IMG/VR virus record: IMGVR_UViG_3300022187_000207
Span: 1-25,763 of that record
Strand: one strand, 5' to 3'
DNA: 25,763 nucleotides
Origin: a virus
The notes beneath the pieces were generated by a model that searched no databases, was not told the origin of the DNA, and was given only the letters and a program-made list of their open reading frames with translations. Position numbers and translations under genes: made by a program. Positions 5,322-14,435 of this stretch are shown piece after piece; position 1 is the stretch's first letter; each line of letters begins with the position of its first letter.

Positions 5322-7070
5322 ATGACACCAGAAGAAATACAACACGCAATAACACAATTACATTTTGATAATCAAAGTGCATACAGCACTCGTGGTCGTA
5401 TTCGTGCAATTATGAATGGCGGACCTGATGGTATACAAGCATTACTTGGTGACCAGCTAAAAGGTTTTGAAGACTGGCAAGTACCAGTACCTAACCTTAT
5501 GATGTCAGGTTTAGAACACCTATCACAAAAAATTGGTCGTATTCCAAACTTAAAAGTTGATGTACCTAATGGTAAAGACTCAGGCAGAGCAAGAATGAAA
5601 GCAGAAAAACTTTCTAGGATTGTTAATGCATATGACGATGTACAAAAACTAGATTTACAAATGCCACAAGTAGGTAGATGGCTACCTGGTTATGGTTTTT
5701 CTGTTTGGGTTATTAGAGAAAAAAAAGATGCAGATGGTACACCTTACCCTTGTGCAGAACTTCGTGACCCTTACAATTGTTTTCCTGGTTACTTTGGTGC
5801 AGACCAACAACCAAAAGAAATGGCAATCATTAGACGCGTACCTAAAGAAGCACTAGCTAGAACTTACCCAGCATCAAAAGATAAAATTATGCAAAAGGAT
5901 GCTTACGAAACAAACATTCTTGGTGTTGGTAATGCGTATGCTTCTGCTTATACAGACCAGTACAATGGTTCATGGGCTAACTCTAATGGCGATGGAGATT
6001 TGATTGCAGAGTATTACAACTTAGATGGAACTTATATTTTTCATATGCAATCAGGAACTATTCTTGACTTCATACCAAACCCACTTGATAGTGGTCCAGC
6101 ATTTGTAATAGCAAAGAAATTTGCTTTTGATAGATTGCAGGGACAGTATGACCAAATCATAGGGCTTATGGCTTCTATGGCAAAGATTAATGTGATGTCA
6201 ATAATAGCAATGGAAGATGCAGTGTTTACAGAAACAAACATTTCTGGAGAGATAGAGAGTGGACAATATCGTAAAGGTAGATTCGCAGTTAACTATCTAG
6301 CTCCAGGTACACAAGTTTCCAAACCAGCATCTAATGTTCCTTATCAAATTTTCCAACAGATAGATAGAATAGAACGACAACTTCGTGTTGGTGGTTCTTA
6401 TCCTGTATCGGATGATTCACAGTCACCACTTAGCTTTGCTACTGGTAGAGGACTGGAAGAACTTGGTGCATCTATGTCACTTATGATTAGAGAGTATCAC
6501 ACAGTAATGGGTGATGCTATAGAAATGATTGACTCTAAAAGATTAGAATGGGATGAAAAAATGTATGGCGGAAAGACAAAACAATTGTCTGGTTATATGA
6601 ATGACACATTTTATTCAGAGACATACAATCCAGAAAAAGATATTGCTGGTTCATATAAAACTAGAAGAGTCTATGGGGCTATGGCTGGTTACGATGAACC
6701 ACAAAAAATTGTAACAGGGCTGCAATTGGTACAGAATGGCATTATCGATAGACAAACACTACAAGAAAATCTAGATGGTTTAGATAATCTTGTACGAGTA
6801 AATGAAAGAATAACAAAAGAGAAAATGGATAACGCACTAGAAGCTGCTCTACTTTCTCAAGCACAAGCTGGTGACCCTAAAGCATTAATGGCGATAACGC
6901 AAATAAGAAAAAATCCAGATGATATGCAAAATATTTTAGATAAATTCTTTACAGCAGAAGAGCCAGAGATTCCACAACCCGAACAAGAATTGCTTGGAGG
7001 TGGCTTACCACAAAACCAAACCGGGCCACCGCCAGGCATAACTCAGTTATTACAAGGATTAGGTGGATAA
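5322..7070 (+). CDS. Portal protein
   Basis: At 582 aa and directly after the terminase, it has the length and composition of a phage portal: an alpha/beta N-terminal half with PVPNLMMSGLEHLSQKIG, a middle part with GLMASMAKINVMSIIAMEDA and the long helices typical of the stem and crown, and a Gln/Pro/Gly-rich C-terminal tail after about residue 545. Portals form the dodecameric vertex ring through which DNA enters and leaves and to which terminase docks. No enzyme motif is present. No clear ribosome binding site precedes the ATG, but it is only four bases past the terminase stop. The C-terminal Gly-Gly codons supply the ribosome binding site of the next gene. The role is assigned from order and features, without a search. 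Confidence 0.85.
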   Translation: MTPEEIQHAITQLHFDNQSAYSTRGRIRAIMNGGPDGIQALLGDQLKGFEDWQVPVPNLMMSGLEHLSQKIGRIPNLKVDVPNGKDSGRARMKAEKLSRIVNAYDDVQKLDLQMPQVGRWLPGYGFSVWVIREKKDADGTPYPCAELRDPYNCFPGYFGADQQPKEMAIIRRVPKEALARTYPASKDKIMQKDAYETNILGVGNAYASAYTDQYNGSWANSNGDGDLIAEYYNLDGTYIFHMQSGTILDFIPNPLDSGPAFVIAKKFAFDRLQGQYDQIIGLMASMAKINVMSIIAMEDAVFTETNISGEIESGQYRKGRFAVNYLAPGTQVSKPASNVPYQIFQQIDRIERQLRVGGSYPVSDDSQSPLSFATGRGLEELGASMSLMIREYHTVMGDAIEMIDSKRLEWDEKMYGGKTKQLSGYMNDTFYSETYNPEKDIAGSYKTRRVYGAMAGYDEPQKIVTGLQLVQNGIIDRQTLQENLDGLDNLVRVNERITKEKMDNALEAALLSQAQAGDPKALMAITQIRKNPDDMQNILDKFFTAEEPEIPQPEQELLGGGLPQNQTGPPPGITQLLQGLGG

Positions 7071-7291
7071 TGTCTATTAATAAAAAGTTTGCTGACATTG
7101 TTGATTTCTGTTTAGGTGATGTAGACGAAAAAGGTGATGCAATTATTTTTCAAGATTTAGAAAATACTAGAGGTGCTAGGGTTTTTACAGACCAATACCC
7201 ACCTATGGTTTTTCCATTCGGTTATATGATTATAAGTTCAACATTTATGTTTTATGATGAGGATGATGAAGATGGCATCGAAGAGGAGTAA
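7070..7291 (+). CDS. Small acidic protein (73 aa), unknown function
   Basis: The ATG shares one base with the portal stop (TAATG), and AGGTGG at 7061-7066 acts as ribosome binding site. The 73-residue product has a hydrophobic centre (VFPFGYMIISSTFMF, about residues 45-59) and a very acidic tail (DEDDEDGIEEE). It could be a small head protein or an assembly factor; nothing identifies it. Its 3' end overlaps the next gene by 20 bases in another frame, which confirms tight packing of the cluster. Confidence 0.7.
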   Translation: MSINKKFADIVDFCLGDVDEKGDAIIFQDLENTRGARVFTDQYPPMVFPFGYMIISSTFMFYDEDDEDGIEEE

Positions 7292-7679
7292 TTCTAATAA
7301 AGGGATAGCTAAACCACAATATACAGGTTTGACTTATGGAACTACAGAAGAGGTTAATAATTTAATTATTGACAAAAGAAAACAAAACCTTCCACCTGCT
7401 GCTACAAATACAATAGACAATACAAGAAATGCACAAGAAGCTACAGAGACAACAGAAGTTGTAGCAGAAACAACAAGTCCAGGAACACAAGGCAGAATGC
7501 CAATACAAGGTTTGAATTTAAATATTTTAAGAGATATGGATAGTGCAGAGTCTCCAACATTTGGAGCAGTACCAGTTCAACTACCACCAGAAGTAGTGGG
7601 AGATATGGATTATGAAGTACTTGCAGATTTATCAGAAAACACAGAGGTACAAGCACTTATTGAAATATTAGGACTGTAA
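7272..7679 (+). CDS. Unknown virion-cluster protein (135 aa)
   Basis: I place the start at ATG 7272-7274 (MASKRSNSNKGIAKPQ). The preceding ATGs at 7254 and 7257 would add six residues of low complexity, and GAGGATGATGAAG just upstream can serve as ribosome binding site. The N-terminus is basic. The middle (about residues 40-70) is rich in Thr, Glu and Ala and likely disordered. The C-terminus is acidic and hydrophobic. Such small, partly disordered proteins between portal and capsid genes are sometimes scaffold or head-decoration proteins, but the scaffold candidate in this phage is at 17071. Function unknown. It stops one base before the next gene. Confidence 0.65.
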   Translation: MASKRSNSNKGIAKPQYTGLTYGTTEEVNNLIIDKRKQNLPPAATNTIDNTRNAQEATETTEVVAETTSPGTQGRMPIQGLNLNILRDMDSAESPTFGAVPVQLPPEVVGDMDYEVLADLSENTEVQALIEILGL

Positions 7680-7680
7680 C

Positions 7681-10600
7681 ATGTCTAATGAGATTGTAGG
7701 ACCATATTCATTTGGCGAAGAGTGGATTCGAGAAAAAGAAAAACAAGCACAAACAAATATTTTATTTCAACAAAAAAAAGCTGCTGTACAACCTGCACAA
7801 ATAGATAGAGCAAAAGATTTAGCAACTAAATACCCAACAGCTATGAAAGGATTAATTTCTAATGCTGTCAATAAAGGATTTACTGATAAACAAGTAGAAG
7901 ATTTATTGCGATTACAGTATCAAGCTGTTCCTAAGTCACAACCATACAATCCTAACCCTGTAGGTAATGATATAACCAATGCTTATATCCCTATCTATGG
8001 TGATGTGTATGAGGTAAAACAAGCTTCTAAAAACTTTAGAACAGAACCAGTATATGGAACATTGAAAGGTATAGCACGAGTAGCAATGCTTGGTGCAGAA
8101 GGTTTATGGAATGTAACTATGGGTAGGACAGGTAGAGCATTTGTAAAAACTGCTGAGTCATATGAAAAACCATTCCAGGCACAAGTACAAGCTATGTCGA
8201 AAAAAGAACAAGAATTAATTGAACAACATAAAGCTGGTGACCCGAATGTTACTTTATACGATATAGCTGCTCTTAGAGACCAGCAAGAAAAAACAGAAAA
8301 AACAGGAAGAGTAACAGGAGCTGCACTTGCCTTAACTGCATTGTTAAGTGGAAGAAGTTATGGTCATAGCAAAATGACTAGAGAAAGTTTTTTTGATAAT
8401 TGGAAAGATGCTGGAAGTTCTTGGATAGGTGAATCATTTTCACAAGCTAGAGAAGGTATGGGATTTAAAGAGGTTTGGAAAAGTTTAGGTGATGGATTTA
8501 TACCATCAGGACCTATTGTTGCAAAAGCACAAGCAGACCAAGAAGCATTTAAATACAGAGGTAGAAATATAACTATAGGTAGATACATTGAGGATGTTAT
8601 CGGTATAGACCCAAATAGTGCTTTGTATGGTGGTGTTTCTGGTGTAATAGATTTCTATAATGCTTTGGCATTTGACCCAGCTTTAGTTGCAACTAAATCA
8701 GTTAAAGCAATTAATTATTCGAAGTCAGTCATGGGTAAAATAAATAAAGCATTTACTGAGGGGGATTTTGGAAAAATAGCTGATGAAATAGATATCTTTC
8801 TTACTAGTCCTAAATCAAATAAACATTTAGACGCATTGGCAGAAAGTAAAGACTTTAAACAAATTTTTGATTCGGTTAAAGATACTGACATGGCTTTACA
8901 ACTTCTTAAAACAAATACAAGAGATGAAGTAACTAAAGTTGTTAGAGATTATGTTATTAAAAATCAAAGTATTGGCCTACCAAAAGTAACAAGAACTATT
9001 AATAGCATAGGTTATAACAAGAATTTACTTAAAGATATTGGTAGTAGAGATAAAGGATTTTCTAAGTTTGGCGAATGGACACCGACACAAGATTCTTTAT
9101 TTAAAGATACTAATGGTGGTGTAGCAAATTATTCCAGATGGTTAGCAAGTATGGAAATACCAAGAAACGAAGCTAACAAATTGCTTACTGATTTTGCAGA
9201 AGCGTCTGTTAAAGGTGACCAAGTTGCTCAGAAAAATGTTTTATATAAAGATACGCTAACACAGTTAACAAACAAATTAGAAAAAGATGGATTTAGTAAA
9301 TTAGTTATTGACGAACTCAAAAAAGATTTTGCTGAGCTACAAGGTATATTACCTAGTGGTAAAACTGTTGGTAAAACATACTGGGCAAAACTAGATAAAA
9401 CTGCTGGTGGTAAATTTTTAAATCCAATAGAAGCTACATTCAAAGGTCAAAGAAGTATACCAATTAAAGGGCTTGATGATAGTGTTACATTACCTACGCC
9501 ATTTGATATTGGACAACATATGGATGAAGTATGGTCACTAGGTAACCCAAAAGATTTAAAAAGAACCATAGGTACTTTTAATAAATATGCTACTTTACCA
9601 GAATTTAAAATAGCAAATATGATAGATAATACTGCTATAGAATTACCAAAAGGATTAACAACACCTATAGATAAAATACTAGGTAAATCAGTCCCACAAG
9701 TATTTAAAGGATTAAAAAAAGGTAGAGACCAACTTGTAGATGTAGCTTGGAACTTACAAAAGAAATGGACTGGTGCTCAGCTAGTTACTCGTGTTGCTTG
9801 GCCACTAAGAATATTTGCTGAATCGCAATTTAGAATGGGATTAGCTGGTTTAGATAACTGGTTTGAAAATCCTATGGCTATGTGGGTTTGGGGTAACTAC
9901 ACATATGATTTAGCAGGAACTCCGATGAAAGTAGGTAAAGGAGCTAAAGGTGTTGCTTATGGTGCTGGAGTAGAAAATATAGTTGCAAGAAGAGCTAGTT
10001 CTATTTTCGGAAAACAAAATCAAGCAAGTTACATAAATAACACTTGGGAGAGAACATTAAAAGAAGGTGCAGACAGAGCTGGTTATATAAAGTCGTGGCA
10101 AGTAAATCTTAAATGGCCATTAGAAAGTGATTTAGGAAAAGCAATTGCGAATGATATTTTAGAAGGCACTGACTTAGCTGCAACTAAAAATAGTTTCTGG
10201 TCTGGTGATTTAAAGAAAATAAGAGAACAATTAAACGATGTCAAATATGATAATAAAGGTAATCGTACAAGACCTTATACCTCTTTAGAAGATGCTAATA
10301 CTTATGTTGATAATTATAGAGAATGGATTATGGACCTTACTAAAGGTGATGAAGATGTACTAAAAATGATTCGTGATAGAAGAATTGTTACAGCTGATGG
10401 AGATATTCTACCATTAGATAACATAGATAGATTTACTAAGAACAATATACAAGAAATTAGAAAATTTCTTGATACCAAGTATGATGTTGCACCTGATGTA
10501 TTAGCAAGTCCAAAATGGGCAACAGAGCAAAAAGCGTTAGATGAAGCTTTCGAAGCATCACAATATTTATGGTACTGGTTAGGTGAAGCACCAGATGCAG

Positions 10601-12618
10601 CACTAAACAGGATACCTACCTACACACAATATTACTGGACAAGTGTTGGGCAATTAATACCATTCGCAGATGAAGCAGCTTTAAAACATTTTGATAAATT
10701 ATCTAAAGCAGGTGACTTACCACCATCAGTAAAACAAATCTATGAAGCAGGTAAGCGTTCTGCTATTAAAAAATATGGTTCGATTGCTGATGCAGTCAAA
10801 GCAAACCCTGAAGCTAAACTGTCTATAGATGAAATATCAGAAGCATCAAAAGCATTTTCATTAGATGCACACAATACTTTGTTGTATAACCTATCTGAAA
10901 AAGGTTTCTTTGCAGAAGCTACAAGATTAATATTCCCATTCTTTGAACCTTGGAAAGAAGTAGCTTTAAACTATCCACGACTGTTTGCTAAAAATCCTGC
11001 TGGTCTTAGAAAAATACAAATGCTTACAGCTAAAGGACAACAGAGCGGAATACTATATAGAGACCCAACAATAGATGAGTTATTCTATGTAGCTCCGATG
11101 ACTGATATGCAAGAAAACTTGTTTGGTATAGAGTTACCTGAGAGTGTTGATGTACAACAAGTATCGCCATTAGCTGGTGCTAACTTGTTTACTGCTAGTT
11201 ACTATCCAGGATTTGGACCGGTAGTACAACTATCAGTAAAAGCATTAGATAAGTATTTACCAAAGACAAATGAATGGCAAGATATAGAAGACCAAGTATT
11301 TCCATATGGACTAGGCGGTAGAACAGTGTCAGATACTCTCGGTGGTTTATTGCCAACATATCTAGACAACGCTATCAATGCTTATACAGAAGGACTGATA
11401 AACAAAAATGCTTGGTATGACCAAGTAGCTGATGCTACTAAAATATTAACAGTATCTTGGAATGAAGGAATGTTGGATTACGACCCTAGAACAAAAGAAG
11501 GAAGAAAACAATTTGAAGAAGATGCAATAGTTATGGCAAAGAAGTTAACCTACCATAATTCATTAGCTAAATTCTATCAGCCATCATCACCAAGAGAGCA
11601 AGTGAGAATAGGATTAGAGACACCAGGATTTTTAAATCCCCTATTGGTAGAAGATATATTTAGAACATACCTACCTGAAGATATGTCATTTGGAAAATAT
11701 GATGATGATTTATTTAATAGTGTTGTTATTACAGCACTTTATGCACAAGCATATGAAGCAGTTGAACCAGGAGATGAGTACCTAGCTACACAGTTAATTG
11801 CTAGCTTGATAGGTGGAACACCAGATGACTGGGATGATATCTATACAGCAGCTTACTTAGTACAAGGTAAGACAACAACAAAAGGTAAAAAACTTCCATC
11901 TACAGAAGGAGAAGTTAGATTTGAAAGAGAATGGCCAGAGTATGCAGAGAAGTACTCCAGTATTTTTCCTTACTTTGCTCCAGTCGTAGAAGAGTACGAT
12001 ATGCTAGATATTAATTCTTTTTATAACCAAATAGAAGAAGGTGAGAGAGTAAATCTTACTACACAACAAATGTTAGAAAGAGCTCAGGAAAGAGCATTCA
12101 AAGTTATATTTAATCACAGAACTAAACCTTTTAGAGATAGGAGAGATTCACAGGCAGTAGCAGAGAGAGCAAGGATACAAGCAGAGTTACTACAACAATT
12201 TCCTTATGGACTAGGTAGAGATATTGCGACTTATGGAGGTGACATATCACAGGAAGAGATGTTTGCAGAGATAAAAGAAGCAGCTGCTGATTCCTGGATT
12301 ACAGAAAACACTGAAGCAGGTCAAGGATTAAAATTATTTTTCTATGGTGATGAGAATAATAAAGGGTTACTTGATGCACTAGATGAAATTAAAAACTATG
12401 AACCATTAGTAAAAACTACAGAAGATGGAACAAAGGTATATTACACCGATGCACAGGCTTTATCTTATCTACAGAAAAATAAAAAAGCACAAGTTGGTAG
12501 AAATATCTTATTAAAATGGGCACAGCAAATAACTAAAAAACATCCAGAATTTGGTGCTTTGTTTAAAGAAAAACTATTAGGGTATGTAGAATTAACAGTG
12601 ACAGAGGATAAAGAATAA
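7681..12618 (+). CDS. Very large internal virion / DNA-ejection-type protein (1645 aa)
   Basis: This is the largest gene of the window. The product has no enzyme motif I can see, is mostly helical and charged, and has short hydrophobic stretches (about 211-224). Landmarks are TRVAWPLRIFAESQ around W707 and LIFPFFEPWKEV at 1083-1094. I associate both with very large proteins of actinobacterial phages, from memory only. It follows the portal cluster, precedes a lysozyme, and there is no tape-measure or tail-tube set. I therefore infer an internal core protein expelled into the host during DNA entry, comparable in role to gp16 of T7. A structural tail protein is the main alternative. AGGA seven bases before the ATG is the likely ribosome binding site. 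The next gene follows without a gap. Confidence 0.6.
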   Translation: MSNEIVGPYSFGEEWIREKEKQAQTNILFQQKKAAVQPAQIDRAKDLATKYPTAMKGLISNAVNKGFTDKQVEDLLRLQYQAVPKSQPYNPNPVGNDITNAYIPIYGDVYEVKQASKNFRTEPVYGTLKGIARVAMLGAEGLWNVTMGRTGRAFVKTAESYEKPFQAQVQAMSKKEQELIEQHKAGDPNVTLYDIAALRDQQEKTEKTGRVTGAALALTALLSGRSYGHSKMTRESFFDNWKDAGSSWIGESFSQAREGMGFKEVWKSLGDGFIPSGPIVAKAQADQEAFKYRGRNITIGRYIEDVIGIDPNSALYGGVSGVIDFYNALAFDPALVATKSVKAINYSKSVMGKINKAFTEGDFGKIADEIDIFLTSPKSNKHLDALAESKDFKQIFDSVKDTDMALQLLKTNTRDEVTKVVRDYVIKNQSIGLPKVTRTINSIGYNKNLLKDIGSRDKGFSKFGEWTPTQDSLFKDTNGGVANYSRWLASMEIPRNEANKLLTDFAEASVKGDQVAQKNVLYKDTLTQLTNKLEKDGFSKLVIDELKKDFAELQGILPSGKTVGKTYWAKLDKTAGGKFLNPIEATFKGQRSIPIKGLDDSVTLPTPFDIGQHMDEVWSLGNPKDLKRTIGTFNKYATLPEFKIANMIDNTAIELPKGLTTPIDKILGKSVPQVFKGLKKGRDQLVDVAWNLQKKWTGAQLVTRVAWPLRIFAESQFRMGLAGLDNWFENPMAMWVWGNYTYDLAGTPMKVGKGAKGVAYGAGVENIVARRASSIFGKQNQASYINNTWERTLKEGADRAGYIKSWQVNLKWPLESDLGKAIANDILEGTDLAATKNSFWSGDLKKIREQLNDVKYDNKGNRTRPYTSLEDANTYVDNYREWIMDLTKGDEDVLKMIRDRRIVTADGDILPLDNIDRFTKNNIQEIRKFLDTKYDVAPDVLASPKWATEQKALDEAFEASQYLWYWLGEAPDAALNRIPTYTQYYWTSVGQLIPFADEAALKHFDKLSKAGDLPPSVKQIYEAGKRSAIKKYGSIADAVKANPEAKLSIDEISEASKAFSLDAHNTLLYNLSEKGFFAEATRLIFPFFEPWKEVALNYPRLFAKNPAGLRKIQMLTAKGQQSGILYRDPTIDELFYVAPMTDMQENLFGIELPESVDVQQVSPLAGANLFTASYYPGFGPVVQLSVKALDKYLPKTNEWQDIEDQVFPYGLGGRTVSDTLGGLLPTYLDNAINAYTEGLINKNAWYDQVADATKILTVSWNEGMLDYDPRTKEGRKQFEEDAIVMAKKLTYHNSLAKFYQPSSPREQVRIGLETPGFLNPLLVEDIFRTYLPEDMSFGKYDDDLFNSVVITALYAQAYEAVEPGDEYLATQLIASLIGGTPDDWDDIYTAAYLVQGKTTTKGKKLPSTEGEVRFEREWPEYAEKYSSIFPYFAPVVEEYDMLDINSFYNQIEEGERVNLTTQQMLERAQERAFKVIFNHRTKPFRDRRDSQAVAERARIQAELLQQFPYGLGRDIATYGGDISQEEMFAEIKEAAADSWITENTEAGQGLKLFFYGDENNKGLLDALDEIKNYEPLVKTTEDGTKVYYTDAQALSYLQKNKKAQVGRNILLKWAQQITKKHPEFGALFKEKLLGYVELTVTEDKE

Positions 12619-13587
12619 ATGAAAATATATAGAAAAAAAGAAGATGGTACATACGAAACAACAACAGCTACGCAAGAAGAGTTTGATACTTTATACAGTA
12701 AAGCTGGATGGACTGATGTAGAACCAATAGATATTTTAGGTGCTGTTAGCGAAGAAAGTAAAAAAACACAAACATTTATTGCAGAAGAAGAATTAGATGC
12801 TCTTGCTCCTATTGGATACACTGCACAAATGCCTTATCAAAATGGCTTTATACCTGTAAGTGAATACCTATCTTTATTATTTCCTGAAACAAAAGATAAC
12901 TTTTATTATCCAGGAGCAGAAGATGCTATTCTTGATGGATTAAAAGTCAATGAAATAAAAACACTTCAAGATAGATTAGTTAAAACATCTTGGTTGGATA
13001 CAGAAGAATATTCAGTAGAGTATGGTAGGCCAGGAACAAATACTAGAACTGCTTTATATAATGCACTAAAAGAATCTAATGCCCTTGGAGGTATTGGTTA
13101 TAATGGAGCAATAGACATACAATTACAAAATCCTTATTCTCCCAAATACGAACCTAAAATATATCAACCAACAGATAGGGTAACTAGACTACAAAAAGTT
13201 GATGCTATAGCTAACTCATTAGGATTATCTTTTTCTAATAAAGAAAGAAACTACTACGAAAAAATACTAGAAACTTTAGAAGAGAAAGAATTTAGAGTTG
13301 ATGAAACAATAGGTCGAATAGCTGTAGAAGGACAGAAAACAACTACTACACCTAAGTTAGCACCTGGTGTAGACCCACTTACAGAAAGGCCAATACAAAG
13401 AGTTGTTGGTCAAACAGTAACACAAGAACCTATACCTTCGCAATTTGATGCTACTGCTAATTTACAAGAGCAAATTAAAACAGACTTTACAGGAGTTATG
13501 GAAAGACAGACAGATGTAAATAAAGCTCGAATGAATGCAGGAAATATTGCACAATCAATTATGCGACTCAAAGCATTGGGTGGATAA
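12619..13587 (+). CDS. Virion-cluster protein with peptidoglycan-binding-like motif (322 aa)
   Basis: The gene starts directly after the stop of the 1645-aa gene, with GAGG ten bases upstream. Residues about 108-152 (IKTLQDRLVKTSWL, then RPGTNTRTALYNAL) follow the pattern LQxxL...GxxTRxAL of peptidoglycan-binding domains, although the repeat is imperfect. The C-terminal third is Thr/Pro/Gln-rich and then helical. With the lysozyme encoded next and overlapping by one base, a role in holding a cell-wall-degrading unit on the virion or on the wall is plausible but inferred. It could equally be a structural protein with a chance resemblance. The last codons (TTG GGT GGA) form the ribosome binding site of the lysozyme gene. 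Confidence 0.55.
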   Translation: MKIYRKKEDGTYETTTATQEEFDTLYSKAGWTDVEPIDILGAVSEESKKTQTFIAEEELDALAPIGYTAQMPYQNGFIPVSEYLSLLFPETKDNFYYPGAEDAILDGLKVNEIKTLQDRLVKTSWLDTEEYSVEYGRPGTNTRTALYNALKESNALGGIGYNGAIDIQLQNPYSPKYEPKIYQPTDRVTRLQKVDAIANSLGLSFSNKERNYYEKILETLEEKEFRVDETIGRIAVEGQKTTTTPKLAPGVDPLTERPIQRVVGQTVTQEPIPSQFDATANLQEQIKTDFTGVMERQTDVNKARMNAGNIAQSIMRLKALGG

Positions 13588-14435
13588 TGGAAGTATCTCC
13601 ACCAGTTATAGAAATAATACAAGAAGAAGAAGTTTTCAAAGGTACTGCATATGATGATGCAAGACCAGATTATGTATTAAAACCTGGTGACAAAATTATA
13701 GGTACATTAACAATTGGTTATGGTCATACTAATGCAGCTAGAAATAATGATGAACAAATCAATATAGGCGATACTGTTACAGAAGAAGAAGCATTAGAGA
13801 TACTCAAACTAGATATAGCTGAGTTTGGTAAGTATGTTACTAACAGAGCTAATAATTTTGAAGTTAACTTATTGCAACCACAGTTTGATGCTTTAGTTAT
13901 GGCAAGTATGAATAGAGATGCCAAGATGAGTGGTGGTCCTCTGTGGAGAGCTATCAAAAGTGGTGATGAAAAAAAGATTAGAGAGATATGGTCTAGTACA
14001 GTAGAGAAGTCTTTAGAAAAATACCCAGGTTTAGAAGGTCGGAAAGATAAAGAGTTAGAAATATTTTTTGATAGTTATGAAAAACCAGAAGATATTGATG
14101 AAGATAGAGGAATACCAGAGCCTGAAGATAATTTTATACCTGGACCTATACCAGAAAACAATATCCCACCAACAGTAGTTCCTCCACCAACAGAAGATAC
14201 TGGTGTACAAAATATGATATGGACAGACCTATTCAACAATTTGTCTAATGCATTTATAGATAATCCTAGAACTGCAAGAGAAAGAGAATTGTTTGGTAGA
14301 ACTTCTATTCGCTACAATCCTCCAACAGAGAAGGATATATCGGAAAAAATTGTGTATGATAGTGAAGAGAAGCAAATAATAGGTGATAACTATACAAGGT
14401 TATTACAAGCAATATCACAAGGATTTATGAGATAA
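13587..14435 (+). CDS. GH24 (T4-type) lysozyme with long C-terminal extension
   Basis: Residues 9-150 match phage lysozymes of glycoside hydrolase family 24, which cut the MurNAc-GlcNAc bond of peptidoglycan. The likely catalytic glutamate is E15 in EEEVFKGTAYDD, and the signature TIGYGHT is at 42-48, followed by GDTVTEEEALEIL. After about residue 150 comes an extension of 130 residues. Its first part is rich in Pro and Glu; its last 60 residues look folded and end YTRLLQAISQGFMR. Simple endolysins of this family are about 150-180 aa. The extension and the position among virion genes suggest a virion-bound enzyme used for entry, though a role in lysis cannot be excluded because no other endolysin is in the window. 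One-base overlaps join it to both neighbours. Confidence 0.85.
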   Translation: MEVSPPVIEIIQEEEVFKGTAYDDARPDYVLKPGDKIIGTLTIGYGHTNAARNNDEQINIGDTVTEEEALEILKLDIAEFGKYVTNRANNFEVNLLQPQFDALVMASMNRDAKMSGGPLWRAIKSGDEKKIREIWSSTVEKSLEKYPGLEGRKDKELEIFFDSYEKPEDIDEDRGIPEPEDNFIPGPIPENNIPPTVVPPPTEDTGVQNMIWTDLFNNLSNAFIDNPRTARERELFGRTSIRYNPPTEKDISEKIVYDSEEKQIIGDNYTRLLQAISQGFMR

